Source of the DNA: Mycobacterium sp.
GTDB taxonomy: Bacteria; Actinomycetota; Actinomycetes; Mycobacteriales; Mycobacteriaceae
DNA: 64,000 nucleotides
NCBI GenBank assembly: GCA_018883075.1
Contig: VEQU01000001.1
Location: 1-64,000 of the forward strand
Direction: 5' to 3'
Shown: positions 50,872 through 62,357 of the stretch, piece after piece
How the letters are laid out: each line of letters starts with the position of its first letter
Numbering within the stretch: the stretch's first letter is position 1
Program-made: the position numbers and the translations under genes
Notes under the pieces: generated by a model
Databases searched by the model: none
What the model was told of the DNA's origin: nothing
Seen by the model: the letters and a program-made list of their open reading frames with translations, nothing else

Positions 50872-52359
50872 ATGAGACCTCGGGTGAGAACTTCCCTTCG
50901 CGCCGGTTCTCCCGTGCGGCCCGTGACCCGGTACATCACCCGGGCTGTCTGTCCGCTGACTCTCAGCGTCGCGATGACGTTGACCATCCCGGGACTCGCT
51001 CAGGCCGAACCGGATCAGGCGCCGAACAGCCTGGCCGCGCTGGTCGCCGACGTCGCGGATGCCAATCAGCGCCTCCAGGACGTCGGCGCCCGCGTCCAGT
51101 TGCAGCAGGAGAGCGTCAACAAGGCGATCATGGAGGTGCAGGAAGCGCGCGACGCGGCCGCCGCAGCACAGCTGCAGGTCGATGCGTCCCGGCAGGCCGT
51201 CACGGATGCAGGCGCCGCCATCGCGCAGGCTCAGCAGCGTTTCGACTCCTTCGCCGCCGCCACCTACATCAACGGGCCGTCGGCGTCTCTGGTCATGGCC
51301 CGCACCCCTGAGGACATCATCTCCACGGCGACCGCCGGGCAGACCCTCGCCCTGAGTTCTCAACGGGTGATGGCCGGACTCCAGCAGGCCCGGACCGAGG
51401 TGGTCAACTCCGACGCCACCGCACGACTGGCCAAGAAGAAGGCCGATGACGCCGTCGCCGGCGCCCAGGCCAGCCAGGATGCGGCAGTTGCGGCCCTGGC
51501 CGAGGCGCAGCGCAACTTCCGCGAACAGCAGGCCGAGATCGACCGGCTTGCCGCCGAACGTACCCAGGCCCAGAAGAAGCTCGAGGCCGCCCAGGCCTGG
51601 TCGGCTCCCTCCGCTGGCGTCGGCGCCGCCCCGAACGCCGCGGCACCGCAGGCCGCAGCCCCGGGCGGCCCCGCATCCGGTGACCGCTGGGATCCGTCGG
51701 CCGCGGGCTCCGGTCCGGCCGGCGCTGCCCGGGTCCCCTACGGCGACCCGTCCGAGTGGGATCTGACCCTGCCCGCCATCCCCAGTGCCTTCCTCTCGGG
51801 TGACCCGGTGCAGATCATCAACGCGGTGCTGCAGATCGCGCAGAACTCGATGCAGGTCACCCAGCAGCTGGGTAAGCAGTTCCTCCAGCAGCTCGGCATC
51901 CTCAAGCCGACCGACACCGGGATCACCAACGGCGGCGGCATCCCGCTGGTGTACGGCAACCAGGCCATCGAGTACGTCATCAAGCGGGCCATGTCCCAGC
52001 TCGGCGTCCCCTACTCCTGGGGCGGCGGCAATGCGGCAGGGCCGAGCCGCGGCATCGACTCCGGCGCGAACACCGTCGGTTTCGACTGCTCCGGGTTGAT
52101 CCTGTACGCGTTCGCCGGGGCCGGCATCAAACTGCCGCACTACTCGGGCTCGCAGTACAACATGGGCCGCAAGATCCCGTCGGCGCAGATGCGCCGTGGC
52201 GACGTCATCTTCTACGGGCCCGGCGGCAGCCAGCACGTGACGCTGTACCTGGGCAACGGCCAGATGATCGAGGCGCCCTACACCGGATCAGTGGTCAAGA
52301 TCTCGCCGGTTCGCACCAGCGGCATGACGCCGTTCGTGGTGCGTTACGTCGAATGGTGA
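50872..52359 (+). CDS. ripA: peptidoglycan endopeptidase RipA (NlpC/P60)
   Basis: signal peptide, coiled-coil N-domain, GVPYSWGGGNAAGPSRGIDSGANTVGFDCSGLILYAF, HVTLYLGNGQMIEAPYTG; ATG at 50872, ORF can extend to GTG 50839. Confidence 0.93.
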   Translation: MRPRVRTSLRAGSPVRPVTRYITRAVCPLTLSVAMTLTIPGLAQAEPDQAPNSLAALVADVADANQRLQDVGARVQLQQESVNKAIMEVQEARDAAAAAQLQVDASRQAVTDAGAAIAQAQQRFDSFAAATYINGPSASLVMARTPEDIISTATAGQTLALSSQRVMAGLQQARTEVVNSDATARLAKKKADDAVAGAQASQDAAVAALAEAQRNFREQQAEIDRLAAERTQAQKKLEAAQAWSAPSAGVGAAPNAAAPQAAAPGGPASGDRWDPSAAGSGPAGAARVPYGDPSEWDLTLPAIPSAFLSGDPVQIINAVLQIAQNSMQVTQQLGKQFLQQLGILKPTDTGITNGGGIPLVYGNQAIEYVIKRAMSQLGVPYSWGGGNAAGPSRGIDSGANTVGFDCSGLILYAFAGAGIKLPHYSGSQYNMGRKIPSAQMRRGDVIFYGPGGSQHVTLYLGNGQMIEAPYTGSVVKISPVRTSGMTPFVVRYVEW

Positions 52360-52417
52360 GTTGTCGAACCGTGAGATCGCAAACAGTGAGACGTCGAATA
52401 GTGACGCCGAGTGGTGA
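52356..52417 (+). repeat. degenerate 15-nt-period GTGA repeat between ripA and ripB
   Basis: GTGA at 52356, 52371, 52386, 52401 (period 15) and 52414. Confidence 0.85.
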
Positions 52418-52430
52418 TGGAGTAAACCCC

Positions 52431-53129
52431 ATGCGCTGCAATGCTTCCCGGCTCCTGCGGGCACTCGCGATGGTTCTGGTCGCGACGGTGATGGCGGTGG
52501 GCTTCGCGCCTCCGGCCGCCGCGGAGGAGCAGTGGGATCCGACCCTGCCGAAGCTCCTCAGCGCCGGAGCGCCGGGCGACCCGGTCGCAGTGGCACAGGC
52601 GTCGCTGGCGTTTACCCAGCAGGCTGCGCAGGCCACCATGGACCTGGGCCGCAAGTTCCTGGCCAGCCTGGGTATCGGCGGCTCCAGTCAGACGGCCCTG
52701 GCTCTGCCGGGTGGCCGGGTGAGTGGTCCGCAGGCCATCGAATACGTGATCCGTCGCGGAGCCTCGCAGCGTGGAGTGCCCTACTCCTGGGGTGGCGGCG
52801 CCATCAACGGACCGAGTGCCGGGGTGGACCACGACGCCGGCAAGATCGGTTACGACTGCTCCGGATTCACCCGCTATGCGTTCGCCGGAGTCGGTGTCCA
52901 GATACCGAAGTACTCCGGCGACCAGTACACCGCCGGACGGCATGTGTCGCCGTCGCAGGCCAAGCGGGGCGACCTCATCTTCTACGGCCCCGGAGGCAGC
53001 CAGCACGTCGCCATATACCTGGGCAACGGACAGATGATGGAGGCGTCGTCAGCGGCTGGCCAGGTGACGATCGGCCCGGTGCGTACCGCCGGCATGACGC
53101 CGTACGTGACGCGGATCATCGAGACCTGA
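52431..53129 (+). CDS. ripB: peptidoglycan endopeptidase RipB (NlpC/P60)
   Basis: MRCNASRLLRALAMVLVATVMAVGFAPPAAAEE signal peptide, GVPYSWGGGAINGPSAGVDHDAGKIGYDCSGFTRYAF; GGAG 8 nt upstream of ATG 52431; same frame open from ATG 52353. Confidence 0.92.
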   Translation: MRCNASRLLRALAMVLVATVMAVGFAPPAAAEEQWDPTLPKLLSAGAPGDPVAVAQASLAFTQQAAQATMDLGRKFLASLGIGGSSQTALALPGGRVSGPQAIEYVIRRGASQRGVPYSWGGGAINGPSAGVDHDAGKIGYDCSGFTRYAFAGVGVQIPKYSGDQYTAGRHVSPSQAKRGDLIFYGPGGSQHVAIYLGNGQMMEASSAAGQVTIGPVRTAGMTPYVTRIIET

Positions 53130-53257
53130 CATCTCGGCAACGCGGGCGCCCCGGCGCGCCAGCGAACGGCCTACGTCGACGGATTCGGCGTGGCCTGGAA
53201 TAGTTGTGTCCGGGGCGCGACGCCGCCCCGGCCCCGAATGAGCTGTGGAGGAAATCG

Positions 53258-54331
53258 ATGACGTCACCCGGTGGGACGCCCGCAGGGTCCAGTGCCAACG
53301 GACTGGCCGGCGATGTGCACACCCTGGAACGGGCGATCTTCGAGGTCAAGCGGGTCATCGTGGGCCAGGACCAGCTGGTCGAGCGCATCCTGGTCGGGCT
53401 GCTCGCCAAAGGCCACGTGCTGCTCGAAGGTGTGCCCGGCGTCGCAAAGACGCTGGCCGTCGAGACGTTCGCGAAAGTGGTCGGCGGCACCTTCTCGCGC
53501 ATCCAGTTCACCCCTGACCTGGTCCCCACCGACATCATCGGCACCCGCATCTACCGGCAGGGCCGCGAGGAGTTCGACATCGAACTCGGGCCCGTGGTGG
53601 TCAACTTCCTGCTCGCCGACGAGATCAACCGCGCACCGGCAAAGGTTCAGTCGGCGCTGCTGGAGGTCATGGCCGAGCGCAAGATCTCGATCGGCGGCAA
53701 GACCTACCAACTGCCCAAGCCGTTCCTGGTGATGGCAACCCAGAACCCGATCGAGAACGAGGGCGTCTACCCGCTGCCCGAGGCCCAGCGTGACCGATTC
53801 CTGTTCAAGATCAACGTCGGCTACCCCTCCCCGGAGGAGGAGCGCGAGATCATCTACCGGATGGGCGTGAGCCCGCCGGAGCCCAAGCAGGTGCTTGAGA
53901 CCGGTGACCTGTTGCGGCTGCAAGATGTCGCGGCCAACAACTTCGTCCACCACGCGCTGGTCGACTACGTCGTGCGTGTGGTCACCGCCACGCGGGTGCC
54001 TGAGCAGTTCGGCATGCCCGACGTGAAGGCCTGGGTGGCGTTCGGCGCATCCCCGCGCGCGTCGCTGGGGATCATCGCCGCCTCCCGCGCACTGGCGCTG
54101 GTCCGCGGCCGCGACTACGTCATCCCGCAGGATGTGATCGACGTGATCCCCGACGTGCTGCGCCACCGGCTGGTGCTCACCTACGACGCACTCGCCGACG
54201 ACGTCAAGGCCGAGACCGTCATCGCAAGGATCCTGCAGACCGTGGCCCTGCCCCAGGTCAACGCCATTGGGCAGCAGGGCCAGTCGGTGCCTCCGGTGTC
54301 GCCCGCCCCGGCAGGTGCCAGCACTCGGTGA
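53258..54331 (+). CDS. moxR1: MoxR-family AAA ATPase
   Basis: LLEGVPGVAKTLAVETFAKVVGGTFSRIQFTPDLVPTDIIG, ATQNPIENEGVYPLPEAQRDRFLFK. Confidence 0.93.
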   Translation: MTSPGGTPAGSSANGLAGDVHTLERAIFEVKRVIVGQDQLVERILVGLLAKGHVLLEGVPGVAKTLAVETFAKVVGGTFSRIQFTPDLVPTDIIGTRIYRQGREEFDIELGPVVVNFLLADEINRAPAKVQSALLEVMAERKISIGGKTYQLPKPFLVMATQNPIENEGVYPLPEAQRDRFLFKINVGYPSPEEEREIIYRMGVSPPEPKQVLETGDLLRLQDVAANNFVHHALVDYVVRVVTATRVPEQFGMPDVKAWVAFGASPRASLGIIAASRALALVRGRDYVIPQDVIDVIPDVLRHRLVLTYDALADDVKAETVIARILQTVALPQVNAIGQQGQSVPPVSPAPAGASTR

Positions 54332-55268
54332 GCGAGTCGCAGCCCTTTCACCCGCCGTCGTTCCAGCGTGGTGAGATCGGTGACGCCAAGCTCTCCGCGG
54401 CCTTGCGCACGCTCGAGCTGACGGTCAAGCGCAAGCTCGACGGCGTTCTGCAGGGCAACCATCTCGGCCTCATTCCCGGACCGGGCTCGGAGCCGGGCGA
54501 GTCGCGGCCCTACCAGCCCGGCGACGACGTCCGCCGGATGGACTGGTCGGTGACCGCGCGGACCACCCACCCGCATGTGCGTCAGATGATCGCCGACCGC
54601 GAACTGGAGACCTGGATGGTCGTCGACATGTCGGCCAGCCTCGATTTCGGCACCACCGGATGTGAGAAGCGGGATCTGGCGGTGGCTGCCGCAGCAGCGA
54701 TCACCTACCTCAACAGCGGTGGCGGGAACCGGCTCGGTGCGCTGATCGCCAACGGACACGATGTGATCCGGGTGCCGGCCCGATCCGGTCGCCAGCACGA
54801 GCAGGCGATGCTGCGCGCCATCGCCACCTGCCCCCGCGCACCGCAGGGCGTCCGGGGTGACCTCGCCGCGGCGATCGACGCGCTGCGCCGCCCCGAGCGC
54901 CGCCGCGGGATGGCGGTCATCATCAGCGATTTCCTCGGCCCGATCAACTGGATGCGGCCGCTGCGGGCGATCGCGGCGCGGCACGAGGTGCTGGGCATCG
55001 AGGTGCTCGATCCCCGCGATGTGGAACTGCCCGCGGTGGGCGATGTGATCCTGCAGGACCCGGAATCCGGCGTCATCCGCGAGTTCACCATCGACGAGCA
55101 GTTGCGTGACGACTTCGCCCGTGCCGCGGCCGCGCATCGCGCCGAGGTTGCCCGGACGCTGCGACGGTGTGGGGCGCCGATGATGACGTTACGCACCGAC
55201 CGCGACTGGATCGCCGATATCGTGCGCTTCGTCGCATCCCGGCGTCGGGGAGCCATGGCGGGCGTCCA

Positions 55269-55272
<4 letters not shown>
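54328..55272 (+). CDS. DUF58 family protein (Rv1480-like)
   Basis: [56 protein letters not shown]. Confidence 0.9.
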
Positions 55273-57078
<1,806 letters not shown>

Positions 57079-57109
57079 CACGACTTCAGAAGGACACGAA
57101 AGGACCTAC

Positions 57110-57919
57110 ATGGCAGGGATTCTCGAGGGTAAACGCGTCCTCGTCACGGGCATCATCACCGACTCCTCGATCGCCTTCCACATCGCCCGCGTCGCACAGG
57201 AGGCCGGCGCGCAGATCGTCTGTACCGGTTATGACCGGATGAAGCTGATCGCACGCATCATCGACCGCCTCCCGCAGCCGGCGCCGCTGCTGGAACTGGA
57301 TGTGCAGAATCCCGACCACCTCGACAGCCTTGCCGGCCGGGTCACCGAGGTGATCGGCGCGGGCAATCGTCTTGACGGTGTCGTGCATTCCATCGGCTAC
57401 ATGCCGCCCAGCGGGATGGGTATCAACCCGTTCTTCGACGCGCCGTACGAGGATGTGGCGAAGGGGATTCACATCTCGGCGTTCTCCTACGCCTCACTGG
57501 CCAAAGCTCTGCTGCCCATCATGAACCCCGGCGGAGGCATCGTAGGAATGGATTTCGACCCCACCCGCGCGATGCCGGCCTACAACTGGATGACGGTGGC
57601 CAAGAGCGCTCTGGAGTCGGTCAACCGCTTCGTCGCGCGCGAGGCCGGCAAACACGGTGTCCGCTCGAATCTCGTCGCGGCCGGACCGATCCGGACTCTG
57701 GCGATGAGCGCCATCATGGGCGGGGCGCTGGGGGATGAGTTCAAAGACGAGATGGCCATGCTGGAGGAGGGGTGGGATCAACGGGCCCCCCTCGGCTGGG
57801 ACATGAAGGACCCCACCGCGGTGGCGAGGACGGTGTGCGCCCTGATCTCGGACTGGCTGCCGGCGACGACGGGAACGGTGATCTACGCCGACGGCGGCGC
57901 GAGCACCCAGCTGATCTGA
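57110..57919 (+). CDS. inhA: enoyl-ACP reductase InhA
   Basis: [108 protein letters not shown]. Confidence 0.97.
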   Translation: MAGILEGKRVLVTGIITDSSIAFHIARVAQEAGAQIVCTGYDRMKLIARIIDRLPQPAPLLELDVQNPDHLDSLAGRVTEVIGAGNRLDGVVHSIGYMPPSGMGINPFFDAPYEDVAKGIHISAFSYASLAKALLPIMNPGGGIVGMDFDPTRAMPAYNWMTVAKSALESVNRFVAREAGKHGVRSNLVAAGPIRTLAMSAIMGGALGDEFKDEMAMLEEGWDQRAPLGWDMKDPTAVARTVCALISDWLPATTGTVIYADGGASTQLI

Positions 57920-57920
57920 G

Positions 57921-59012
57921 ATGACCACTGACGGGTTCGACGCGCTGCTGCTGCTCTCCTTCGGAGGGCCGGAGGGCCCCGAGCAGGTGATGCCCTTTCT
58001 GGAGAATGTCACCCGCGGCAGGGGGATCCCGCGGGAACGGCTGGAGTCGGTGGCCGAGCACTATCTGCATTTCGGCGGGGTCTCGCCGATCAACAGCATC
58101 AACCGGGCACTCATCGAGGCCATCCGTGCCGAACTCGCGCAGCGTGGCGAAAATCTGCCGGTCTACTTCGGCAACCGGAACTGGCATCCCTTCATCGAGG
58201 ACACGGTGGCGCAGATGCGCGCCGACGGTGTGCGTAGAGCGGCTGTCTTCAGCACCTCAGCGTGGGGCGGTTATTCCGGATGCACCCAGTACCAGGAGGA
58301 CATCGCGCGCGCCCGCGCCGCGGTCGGTGACGGTGCCCCGGTCCTTCAGAAGCTGCGGCAGTACTTCGACCACCCACTGCTGATCGAGATGTTCGCCGAA
58401 GCGATCGCACAGGCGGCGGCCGAACTTCCCGCGGATCTTCGCGCGCAGGCTCGGTTGGTGTTCACCGCGCATTCCATTCCGATGCGTTCGGTCGACCGGT
58501 GCGGCCCCGGTCTGTATCCGCGTCAGGTCGGCTACGCCTCAGGCCTGATCGCGGCGGCCGCCGGCCATGACGACTACGACGTGGTGTGGCAGTCGCGATC
58601 CGGCCCGCCCCAGGTCCCCTGGCTGGAACCCGATGTGGGCGACCATCTCGCCATCCTCGCACAGTCCGGCACCAAAGCGGTGATCGTCTGCCCGGTGGGC
58701 TTCGTCGCCGACCACATCGAGGTGATCTGGGATCTGGACAGCGAATTGGCGGAACAGGCGGCAGAACTCGGCGTGGCTCTGGCGCGGGCCACCACGCCCA
58801 ACGCCCAGCCGCGCTTCGCGCGATTGGCACTGGATCTGCTCGACGAGGTGCGCCACGGGACGGAGGCGGCCCGAGTGGTTGGTCGGCAACCAGTTCCCGG
58901 CTACGGGTCGAGCGTGAACGGACGTTTCTGCACAGCTGACTGCGAGGCCAGTGCGGCAGCGGCGGCTGGCGATCGCCCGGCTAGCGCCAGGCCGACTGCA
59001 GAATCGCGCTGA
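57921..59012 (+). CDS. hemH: ferrochelatase
   Basis: [72 protein letters not shown]. Confidence 0.94.
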   Translation: MTTDGFDALLLLSFGGPEGPEQVMPFLENVTRGRGIPRERLESVAEHYLHFGGVSPINSINRALIEAIRAELAQRGENLPVYFGNRNWHPFIEDTVAQMRADGVRRAAVFSTSAWGGYSGCTQYQEDIARARAAVGDGAPVLQKLRQYFDHPLLIEMFAEAIAQAAAELPADLRAQARLVFTAHSIPMRSVDRCGPGLYPRQVGYASGLIAAAAGHDDYDVVWQSRSGPPQVPWLEPDVGDHLAILAQSGTKAVIVCPVGFVADHIEVIWDLDSELAEQAAELGVALARATTPNAQPRFARLALDLLDEVRHGTEAARVVGRQPVPGYGSSVNGRFCTADCEASAAAAAGDRPASARPTAESR

Positions 59013-59823
59013 GCGCCGCAACCCGGGCGGCCCTGACCACCGAACTCAGCGGCCGCATCGCATCGTCGGCGATCCGTGCCTCCGAGGCGCTGCGGGTGCC
59101 GGTCGCAGGCATCCCGTCGGTGACGGCGATGATCGCGTCCACGTGCGCGGCGGTGGACAACACCCGGACGGCCCGCGGCGGTGCGTGCTCGGGCAGGCGG
59201 TGATGGCCGTTGGCCGCCAGGACCTCCTCGACGAGCACGCGCGGACTCGCCGCGCCGCCGCCGGCCAACTCGAGTCCCCCCAGTGCCTCTGCTGCCGTGC
59301 GTACCGCCGAGCGCAGGGCGTATTCGGCTTCGCCGAGGTCGATGACATCCGAGAGCGGGCACTCGGTCACTGAGTAGACCGACCAGGTCAGCACGCCGCC
59401 GTCGTCGGCACTGTCGTCGGTGGACTCGAACACCGGGACAATCCCGACAGCGTCACCGTCGGGTCCGCTGACCACCACGGCCTCGCCCGCGGCGAGTGCA
59501 TCGTGGGAGAACTGGGTACCCGGTATGAGTCCGCGAACATCACCTGGGACGGGCAGCACGACAGCGATGGCGGGCCGCCGGGCCAGGCCAGTCTCCGGCG
59601 TCCGGCCGGCCGCGGTGCGAACCGTTTGCAACAGCGACATCGGACCGGCGGAATCCACGTCGGGCCAGGGCAGGCCGGTGCGCCCGGCCGCGATCGCATC
59701 GTAGGCCATCACCGAATGGCGTGGTGCCCAGGCCATTAATGCGTCCAGGACATCGTCGGGGGCGGCGTGGCCGGCAAGCCAGCTGTTGGCCCACACGGAC
59801 AATGAGGCACTCGGGCATAACAT
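58981..59823 (-). CDS. conserved hypothetical protein (Rv1486c-like, DUF4192-type)
   Basis: long ORF with neighbour context; [33 protein letters not shown]. Confidence 0.72.
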   Translation of the reverse strand: MLCPSASLSVWANSWLAGHAAPDDVLDALMAWAPRHSVMAYDAIAAGRTGLPWPDVDSAGPMSLLQTVRTAAGRTPETGLARRPAIAVVLPVPGDVRGLIPGTQFSHDALAAGEAVVVSGPDGDAVGIVPVFESTDDSADDGGVLTWSVYSVTECPLSDVIDLGEAEYALRSAVRTAAEALGGLELAGGGAASPRVLVEEVLAANGHHRLPEHAPPRAVRVLSTAAHVDAIIAVTDGMPATGTRSASEARIADDAMRPLSSVVRAARVAALSAILQSAWR

Positions 59824-59904
59824 GGTGACCGCGAGTGTAGTTGTCGAGCCTGTAACTGCTCTGCAGCACTGCGCGGGTCTTCGTGCGGTGCGTATCGTGG
59901 TCGT

Positions 59905-60339
59905 ATGTCCGCCGCGCTGATCTGGCTCGTGTTCGCGCTCGGAATGGCCGCTGCGGAAACCCTGACCGGGGACTTGTCTCTACTCATGCTCAGCGGCGGC
60001 GCGTTGGCGGCAGCCGGGTTCAGCTGGCTGCTCGATCTGCCGGTGTGGGCTGATGGCGCGGTGTTCCTTGCGGTCTCGGTTCTGCTGCTCGTTGTGGTTC
60101 GGCCGGTGCTGCGGCGCCGGCTGGGCGGCGAACGGGGTCTGCCGGAACCGGTCCGGGCGCTCGAGGGTAAGCCGGCTCTCGTCCTCGATCAGGTGACTCG
60201 CGATCGTGGACGGGTCAAGCTGGACGGGGAGGTGTGGACGGCTCGGGCGCTGAACACCGACGATGTATACGAGTCCGGAGACGAGGTGACCGTCATGCAT
60301 ATCGACGGCGCCACCGCGGTGGTGTGGAAGAACCTCTAG
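59905..60339 (+). CDS. NfeD-like membrane protein
   Basis: [43 protein letters not shown] and C-terminal OB-like [29 protein letters not shown]. Confidence 0.88.
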   Translation: MSAALIWLVFALGMAAAETLTGDLSLLMLSGGALAAAGFSWLLDLPVWADGAVFLAVSVLLLVVVRPVLRRRLGGERGLPEPVRALEGKPALVLDQVTRDRGRVKLDGEVWTARALNTDDVYESGDEVTVMHIDGATAVVWKNL

Positions 60340-60352
60340 GGAGGAAAGCGAT

Positions 60353-61558
60353 ATGGACGGAGCCTTCGCCGGACTGGTGCTCCTGGCGGTGCTGGTGATC
60401 TTCGCCATCGTCGTCGTCGCCAAGTCCGTCGCCCTGATCCCGCAGGCCGAGGCCGCGGTCATCGAACGCCTCGGCCGGTACAGCAAGACGGTGTCCGGAC
60501 AACTCACCCTGCTGATCCCGTTCATCGACAGGATTCGCGCGCGGGTGGACCTGCGGGAACGGGTGGTGTCGTTCCCGCCGCAGCCGGTCATCACCGAGGA
60601 CAACCTGACGGTGAACATCGACACGGTGGTGTATTTCCAGGTCACCAACCCGCAGGCCGCGGTGTACCAGATCAACAACTACATCGTCGGCGTGGAGCAG
60701 TTGACCACCACTACGCTGCGCAACGTCGTCGGCGGCATGACCCTGGAGCAGACGCTCACCAGCCGCGACAAGATCAACGCGCAACTGCGCGGGGTGCTCG
60801 ACGAGGCCACCAACCGGTGGGGTCTGCGGGTGGCGCGGGTGGAGTTGCGCAGCATCGACCCGCCCCCGTCCATTCAGGACTCGATGGAGAAGCAGATGCG
60901 CGCCGACCGGGAGAAGCGCGCGATGATCCTGACCGCCGAGGGCACCCGGGAGGCGTCCATCAAACAGGCGGAAGGCCAGAAACAGGCGCAGATCCTGGCC
61001 GCCGAGGGCGCCAAGCAGGCGTCCATCCTGGCTGCCGAGGGCGAGCGGCAGTCACGGATCCTGCGCGCTCAAGGCGAGCGAGCCGCCCAGTATCTGCATG
61101 CCCAGGGCCAGGCGAAGGCCATCGAGAAAACCTTCGCGGCGATCAAGGCCGGCCGGCCGACCCCGGAGTTGCTGGCTTACCAGTACCTTCAGACGCTGCC
61201 TCAAATGGCACAGGGCGACGCCAACAAAGTGTGGCTGGTGCCCAGTGATTTCGGAGCGGCACTGCAGGGCTTCGCCAAACTTCTCGGCGCCCCCGGTGAG
61301 GACGGGGTGTTCCGGTACCAGCCCTCGCCGGTGGAATCCCAACTGCCTGAGCCACCGGACGACTCCGCGGAGGTCGCCGACTGGTTCACCACCCAGACCG
61401 ACCCGGCGATCGCCCGGGCCGTGGCCAAGGCCGAAGCCGACGCCCGCACCCCGCTGCCGGCGATCGGGCAGCCCGATGATCAGGCCGCGCTAGGCGCGCC
61501 GCGCCAGCCTGGTTTCGTAGATCAACCCGCTCAGGCCGACGGCGCCGGTGCACAGTGA
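60353..61558 (+). CDS. SPFH/band 7 (stomatin-like) protein
   Basis: SVALIPQAEAAVIERLGRYSKTVSGQLTLLIPFIDRIRARVDLRERVVSFPPQPVITEDN. Confidence 0.93.
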   Translation: MDGAFAGLVLLAVLVIFAIVVVAKSVALIPQAEAAVIERLGRYSKTVSGQLTLLIPFIDRIRARVDLRERVVSFPPQPVITEDNLTVNIDTVVYFQVTNPQAAVYQINNYIVGVEQLTTTTLRNVVGGMTLEQTLTSRDKINAQLRGVLDEATNRWGLRVARVELRSIDPPPSIQDSMEKQMRADREKRAMILTAEGTREASIKQAEGQKQAQILAAEGAKQASILAAEGERQSRILRAQGERAAQYLHAQGQAKAIEKTFAAIKAGRPTPELLAYQYLQTLPQMAQGDANKVWLVPSDFGAALQGFAKLLGAPGEDGVFRYQPSPVESQLPEPPDDSAEVADWFTTQTDPAIARAVAKAEADARTPLPAIGQPDDQAALGAPRQPGFVDQPAQADGAGAQ

Positions 61559-62191
61559 GACGGCCATCAGCAGCGGACTGACATCGCCGGTCATGGCGTC
61601 ACCGAGGATGACGACGGCAGTGGTGCCGGGGAGCAAGCCGGCCACGGTGGCGAGCAGGTAGGGGAGAACCCGGACCGCGGAGGCGCCGGCCGCGTAATTG
61701 AGCACCGAGAACGGCACCGCGGGAATCAGCCGCAGTGAGAGCACCGCGGGCCAGCCGCGCTCGCGCAGTCGGGAGTCCAGCGAGTCCACCCCCGGATGCG
61801 GCACCACCGTGTGCAGCTTCCACCCCAGCGCCCGGACCAGCCCAAGTGCCGCCAGTGCGCTGCAGGTGCTGGCGGTCACCGCGATGGCGACGCCCAGCAC
61901 GGGGCCGAACATCAGCCCGGCGGCGAGGGTGAAGGCGGTGCGCGGAACCGGCAGAACTGTCCCGACGATGTGCGCGCCGAGGAAAGCCAACGGAAACCAG
62001 GGACCGACCGAGGAGGCCCAGTCCCTCAGCTGGATCGCGGTCGGCAGCGGAACCAGCAGGACCACGGCGAGGACGGCAGCCGCGGTGAGCAGGATCATCG
62101 CCAGTCGGGTGGGGCTGACGCTGCGGGCGGTGGCCACCACGGCGGAGGAGACGCTGCGCAGCGTGTCCAGTGCCCGTCGCGCCACGATCAT
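61490..62191 (-). CDS. TVP38/TMEM64 (DedA-like SNARE-associated) membrane protein
   Basis: LGAHIVGTVLPVPRTAFTLAAGLMFGPVLGVAIAVTASTCSALAALGLVRALG; ORF can extend to 62278. Confidence 0.85.
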   Translation of the reverse strand: MIVARRALDTLRSVSSAVVATARSVSPTRLAMILLTAAAVLAVVLLVPLPTAIQLRDWASSVGPWFPLAFLGAHIVGTVLPVPRTAFTLAAGLMFGPVLGVAIAVTASTCSALAALGLVRALGWKLHTVVPHPGVDSLDSRLRERGWPAVLSLRLIPAVPFSVLNYAAGASAVRVLPYLLATVAGLLPGTTAVVILGDAMTGDVSPLLMAVSLCTGAVGLSGLIYETRLARRA

Positions 62192-62357
62192 CAAGGCTAC
62201 GTGGCCGGTGCCCGCCCGGCGGCCCGCCGCGCACGCGCCGCGGCTGCGGGTGGGGCGATCAATTAGCCTGATGGGCACTTAGCCTGTTCGCCACTGCGCC
62301 CATCTGCCACTGCGCCTGCGTGGTACGAGGCCTGACGGGACAGAAGAGGAGCTGACG

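Noticed and set aside
50713-52236. 507-aa minus-strand ORF antisense to ripA
   Set aside because: Mirror-frame artefact of a GC-rich coding region; ripA has signal peptide and catalytic motifs.
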